From positions 1 to 7,962 of the forward strand of contig CAKRTY010000064.1 of the NCBI GenBank assembly GCA_934402125.1: a stretch of DNA of 7,962 nucleotides, in the 5' to 3' direction. Within the stretch, counting starts at the first letter, position 1. Each line of letters opens with the position of its first letter. The notes under the pieces were generated by a model. The model saw only the letters and a list, made by a program, of their open reading frames with translations. It was not told the DNA's origin and did not search any database. The position numbers and the translations under genes are program-made. Shown piece by piece: positions 5,782-7,962 of the stretch. This DNA is from an uncultured Anaerosacchariphilus sp. (GTDB lineage Bacteria > Bacillota > Clostridia > Lachnospirales > Lachnospiraceae).

Positions 5782-6936
5782 CTATCTGGGAACATATCTC
5801 AGACAGGTAATCGTTCCGTCCGGATTCAGCGTATAGGTCTCCACCCAGGCATCGTCCATGGCGGCCGTATGTTTTTCCATGATGACACTCATTCCGGCGC
5901 CGTCCGGGAAATATTCTTTCATAATTGCAGCAGCCGTATCCGCGTCAACCAATGTTTCTCCGGATTCCTCAAAGATAAATTCCTCTGCGGTAACGGTTTT
6001 TCTGGAGTCTTCCACCGGTTTGGCTTTTTCATTTATATTTTCCGTCGTAAGGCTGTTGAGCCACCGGTCGCCCTCCGATAATATCCAAAGATATCCTCCG
6101 TTCGGTTCCGAATCATTGATGTCGGCAATAATTCCGGAAGCTTTTACAGAATCTGCTTTTGCAGTGTTTACCGGCAAGTCAAACAGGGCATTTATCCCCT
6201 GATAGGTCTCGCTCCTGAGTATTTCACCGGTATCCGTATCATAGATGTATGCCTGATTATTATACATATCGCCATCGGACACTCCCACATAAATGCCGCA
6301 GTCCGCAAAGTATTCCACATTGTCAGTCTCCACCAGCCGGTACTGGATCCCGTCTGAGACAAAGCAGGTGACACCGCCGCTTAAGGTATAGGCATTATAT
6401 TTTTCCGGGTTGAGGCCATGAATATAGGGGGATACAAAAAATTGTGTGCGTTCGAAGTCGTCGCTCTGCACATCCGGCATGGGCTTTCCGTCTGCGTAGG
6501 CGATAGCTACCGCAATATAGGTCTTGTCTCCATCCACATTGCCCTGATCATCCTTGGATAAATGTTCGGAGATTTCGTTGCCGGAGACCACACCCAGAAG
6601 TGTGATATCATAATCACCGCAGTGCTGTGTCTCATATTCTGAAAGCCAATTGCTCTTCTCAAAATGCGAAGCCAGCTGCTCGTCCGCATTGGCCATTGCC
6701 ACGTCCCTGGCAGAGAGATAGCGCCAGGCAGCAAAGACAGTAACAGATGAGGCTATGAGAAGTGCTGCCACAGCCACTGCTGCCGGAAGGTGCCTCCGAT
6801 TTTTTATCGTTCTTCTTGGAACAGTTTTATGAGTTACAGATGAACTTCGTGTCTGTCTCTTCATTTTCAAATCGTCCTCCTTAATTTCAGGAATAAGGGC
6901 CTGCTTTAAAAGTTGCTCCAGTCTCTCATCGTTCAT
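5782..6936 (-). CDS. Single-pass membrane protein, probable anti-sigma factor (DUF4179-like)
   Basis: This 384-residue protein has a charged cytoplasmic N-terminus (1-48), one hydrophobic membrane segment (about 50-70, AVAVAALLIASSVTVFAA) preceded by a basic stretch (RRTIKNRRH), and a large acidic outer region of about 310 residues. This layout, together with its place directly after an ECF sigma gene, fits an anti-sigma factor whose N-terminus holds the sigma factor and whose outer part senses a signal. Membrane proteins of the DUF4179 type in Clostridia look like this; I assign that from memory of the fold pattern, not from a search. It has no zinc anti-sigma (HxxxCxxC) motif. The outer region has four scattered cysteines (about 106, 191, 213, 378) and ends CLRYVPR. 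The start overlaps the sigma gene by 11 bases, with GGAGG 10 bases upstream. The signal is unknown. Confidence 0.72.
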   Translation of the reverse strand: MNDERLEQLLKQALIPEIKEDDLKMKRQTRSSSVTHKTVPRRTIKNRRHLPAAVAVAALLIASSVTVFAAWRYLSARDVAMANADEQLASHFEKSNWLSEYETQHCGDYDITLLGVVSGNEISEHLSKDDQGNVDGDKTYIAVAIAYADGKPMPDVQSDDFERTQFFVSPYIHGLNPEKYNAYTLSGGVTCFVSDGIQYRLVETDNVEYFADCGIYVGVSDGDMYNNQAYIYDTDTGEILRSETYQGINALFDLPVNTAKADSVKASGIIADINDSEPNGGYLWILSEGDRWLNSLTTENINEKAKPVEDSRKTVTAEEFIFEESGETLVDADTAAAIMKEYFPDGAGMSVIMEKHTAAMDDAWVETYTLNPDGTITCLRYVPR

Positions 6937-7465
6937 AACCGAGTGCCTCCAATCTGGCTTTTAATAAATTTTTCGCCTTTCTGAGCCTTGTTTTTACCGT
7001 TCCCTCCGGAATGTGCAGAATTTCTGCTATTTCAGAGATCCGCATATCGGCAGAATAAAACAGGTAAACGGGCAGCTTATATTTCTCAGGCAAAGCGGCA
7101 ACAACACCTCGTACCGTCTCCAGTTCATTTTGCTGCAAAAGCTCCTGCTCCGGGGAAATGACACTGGCCTGAGCCGGACACTGCCAGCCGGTATCTTCCA
7201 GCGCCTCCACACTTTCCATAGGAAGTATGCGGTTTCTGGCGGCGTATTTTCTTCTGCTGTTTTTCCAGAGAAACAAGGCTGTGGATAAGGCATAACTTTT
7301 CGTGTGCGGGCCAAGCAGTAACGTCTGCTTTTTTTCAGTCAGCTTCAGCATGGTATCCTGATACAGATCGTCTCCTGCCTCGCTTCCGCCGGCAGTCATC
7401 CGGCAAAAGCGCAGAATATCACAGCCATATGTAAGGATAAACTGCTCGATTTCATGATCATTCAT
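6926..7465 (-). CDS. RNA polymerase sigma factor, ECF (sigma-70) family
   Basis: This 179-residue protein has the two-domain form of an extracytoplasmic-function sigma factor, which directs RNA polymerase to a small regulon, usually in response to envelope stress. Region 2 covers about 6-72, with the acidic DDLYQDTMLKL (32-42) that contacts polymerase and the basic WKNSRRKYAARNR (67-79) that reads the -10 element. After a linker, region 4 covers about 116-172: LPEKYKLPVYLFYSADMRIS, then EIAEILHIPEGTVKTRLRKAK, a helix-turn-helix for the -35 element. Length is normal for the family. The downstream membrane gene overlaps by 11 bases and is the likely anti-sigma partner. Its ATG (7463-7465) has a modest AGGA site 9 bases upstream. 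Which ECF subgroup it belongs to, and its targets, cannot be told from this window. Confidence 0.93.
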   Translation of the reverse strand: MNDHEIEQFILTYGCDILRFCRMTAGGSEAGDDLYQDTMLKLTEKKQTLLLGPHTKSYALSTALFLWKNSRRKYAARNRILPMESVEALEDTGWQCPAQASVISPEQELLQQNELETVRGVVAALPEKYKLPVYLFYSADMRISEIAEILHIPEGTVKTRLRKAKNLLKARLEALGYER

Positions 7466-7493
7466 AAATGGTTATCCTTTTACCTTTCTTCTT

Positions 7494-7534
7494 TAAGTCG
7501 ACTTATAAGAATTTTATCTTACACTTATAGAATG
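7494..7534 (-). promoter_or_regulatory. Palindrome and direct repeats upstream of the sigma gene
   Basis: A perfect 12-base palindrome TAAGTCGACTTA lies at 7494-7505. Partly overlapping it are two near-identical copies of ACTTATA(A)GAAT (plus-strand 7501-7512 and 7523-7533), offset by 22 bases, about two helical turns. They lie 30-70 bases before the sigma ATG, where an operator or autoregulated promoter would be expected. This is a weak A/T-rich signal and could be chance. Confidence 0.35.
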
Positions 7535-7541
7535 TAGTGAA
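7513..7541 (-). promoter_or_regulatory. Weak candidate promoter for the sigma/anti-sigma genes
   Basis: Minus-strand TTCACT (7536-7541) and GATAAA (7513-7518) are 17 bases apart, about 50 bases before the sigma ATG. The match to the vegetative consensus is only moderate, and I see no clear ECF-type -35 (such as GAAAC) at suitable spacing. Confidence 0.3.
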
Positions 7542-7618
7542 GCACCAAAATGGTTTTCTTTTATATAAATCAGATCCTCTGTACCATAACACAGGCAGGC
7601 GATTTTGAAATCCCGCTC

Positions 7619-7647
7619 TTGAAATGCATCGGAAAATATATTATACT
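7619..7647 (+). promoter_or_regulatory. Promoter of tRNA-Ser
   Basis: TTGAAA (7619-7624) and TATACT (7642-7647) with an exact 17-base spacer, each one base off consensus. Transcription should begin near 7654, about 17 bases before the tRNA. It faces away from the sigma gene, so the two units diverge from the 7466-7670 intergenic region. Confidence 0.75.
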
Positions 7648-7670
7648 ATTAGTCGCTGGTTCTCAGCAAT

Positions 7671-7759
7671 GGAGGAGTACCCAAGTGGCTGAAGGGTCTG
7701 GCTTCGAACACCAGTAGGTCGGTAGCACCGGCGCGAGGGTTCAAATCCCTCCTCCTCCG
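7671..7759 (+). tRNA. trnS: tRNA-Ser, anticodon CGA
   Basis: An 89-base class II tRNA. The acceptor stem GGAGGAG (7671-7677) pairs with CTCCTCC (7752-7758), with discriminator G at 7759. The D stem is CCC/GGG (7680-7682/7694-7696). The T arm is GAGGG-TTCAAAT-CCCTC (7735-7751). The long variable arm typical of serine tRNAs is GTCGG-TAGCA-CCGGC (7718-7732, one G-U pair). The anticodon loop TTCGAAC (7703-7709) gives CGA (7705-7707), which reads UCG serine codons. The last anticodon-stem pair, next to the loop, is a C-A mismatch (7702/7710). The 3' CCA is not encoded and must be added after transcription. Confidence 0.95.
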
Positions 7760-7771
7760 TTTCTTTATAGC

Positions 7772-7828
7772 AAAAAGCAAGACAGGACGTATCCTGAATT
7801 TCCATGATACAGTCCTGTCTTGCTTTTT
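7772..7828. terminator. Long two-way intrinsic terminator between tRNA-Ser and a convergent gene
   Basis: AAAAAGCAAGACAGGAC (7772-7788) pairs perfectly with 7812-7828 over 17 bp. After one bulged A (7811), GTATC/GATAC (7789-7793/7806-7810) adds 5 bp, leaving a 12-base loop. The T-rich ends on both strands (TTTTTATTTTTT on plus, TTTTTG on minus) let it stop the tRNA transcript from the left and the partial gene from the right. Confidence 0.9.
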
Positions 7829-7882
7829 ATTTTTTACTGTTTTTCCGTAATCCCGTCTATGTGAAAACCGCCGCCGCTTTTC

Positions 7883-7962
7883 TTATTTTAATCTATCCAG
7901 CAGCTCCTGCACCGTCTGGTTGTACACCGGATGCCTCACCCAGGGCGCGATCTGTGCCAACG
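7883..7962 (-). CDS. C-terminal end of an unidentified protein (partial, runs off right edge)
   Basis: On the minus strand, 25 codons are open from the window edge to a TAA at 7883-7885, reading LAQIAPWVRHPVYNQTVQ and ending ELLDRLK. The amphipathic, leucine-rich end and the two-way terminator about 55 bases downstream fit the tail of a real gene. The fragment is too short for me to name the family. With so few codons, an open frame by chance is also possible. Confidence 0.5.
   Translation of the reverse strand, partial: LAQIAPWVRHPVYNQTVQELLDRLK

Overview
This window looks like a chromosomal segment from a Gram-positive anaerobe of the Clostridia, most likely Lachnospiraceae. The assignment is inferred from a two-polypeptide transketolase, a clostridial-style phosphofructokinase, the dnaX-ybaB-recR block, an ECF sigma factor paired with a single-pass membrane anti-sigma-like protein, moderately GC-balanced coding sequence, and strong GGAGG-type ribosome binding sites. 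All protein genes lie on the minus strand; the only plus-strand gene is a serine tRNA near the right end.

Layout in the minus-strand direction of transcription, right to left. The right edge holds the last 25 codons of an unidentified gene (7883-7962). It converges on a plus-strand tRNA-Ser(CGA) at 7671-7759, and a long two-way terminator hairpin (7772-7828) separates them. Next come an ECF-family sigma factor (6926-7465) and a membrane protein (5782-6936) that is probably its anti-sigma factor; they overlap by 11 bases and end before a two-way terminator at 5685-5726. A roughly 300-base gene-poor stretch follows, holding a tiny ORF with an apparent frameshift and the promoter of the next operon.

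That operon is pfkA-dnaX-ybaB-recR (5396 down to 1743). The genes are spaced by 20 bases, 14 bases and a 1-base overlap, so a glycolytic enzyme probably shares a transcript with the clamp-loader ATPase, a nucleoid-associated protein and a recombination mediator. After recR I see no clear terminator. A strong sigma-A type promoter (1666-1694) starts a leader of about 118 nt with competing hairpins, followed by the N-terminal transketolase subunit (705-1541) and the overlapping C-terminal subunit, which runs off the left edge.

Most of the window is ordinary housekeeping sequence. The parts worth a second look are the structured transketolase leader, the frameshifted mini-ORF upstream of pfkA, the sigma/anti-sigma module with its repeat-containing upstream region, and the mixed specificity residues of the phosphofructokinase. 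I found no CRISPR array, insertion sequence, phage gene or defence system.
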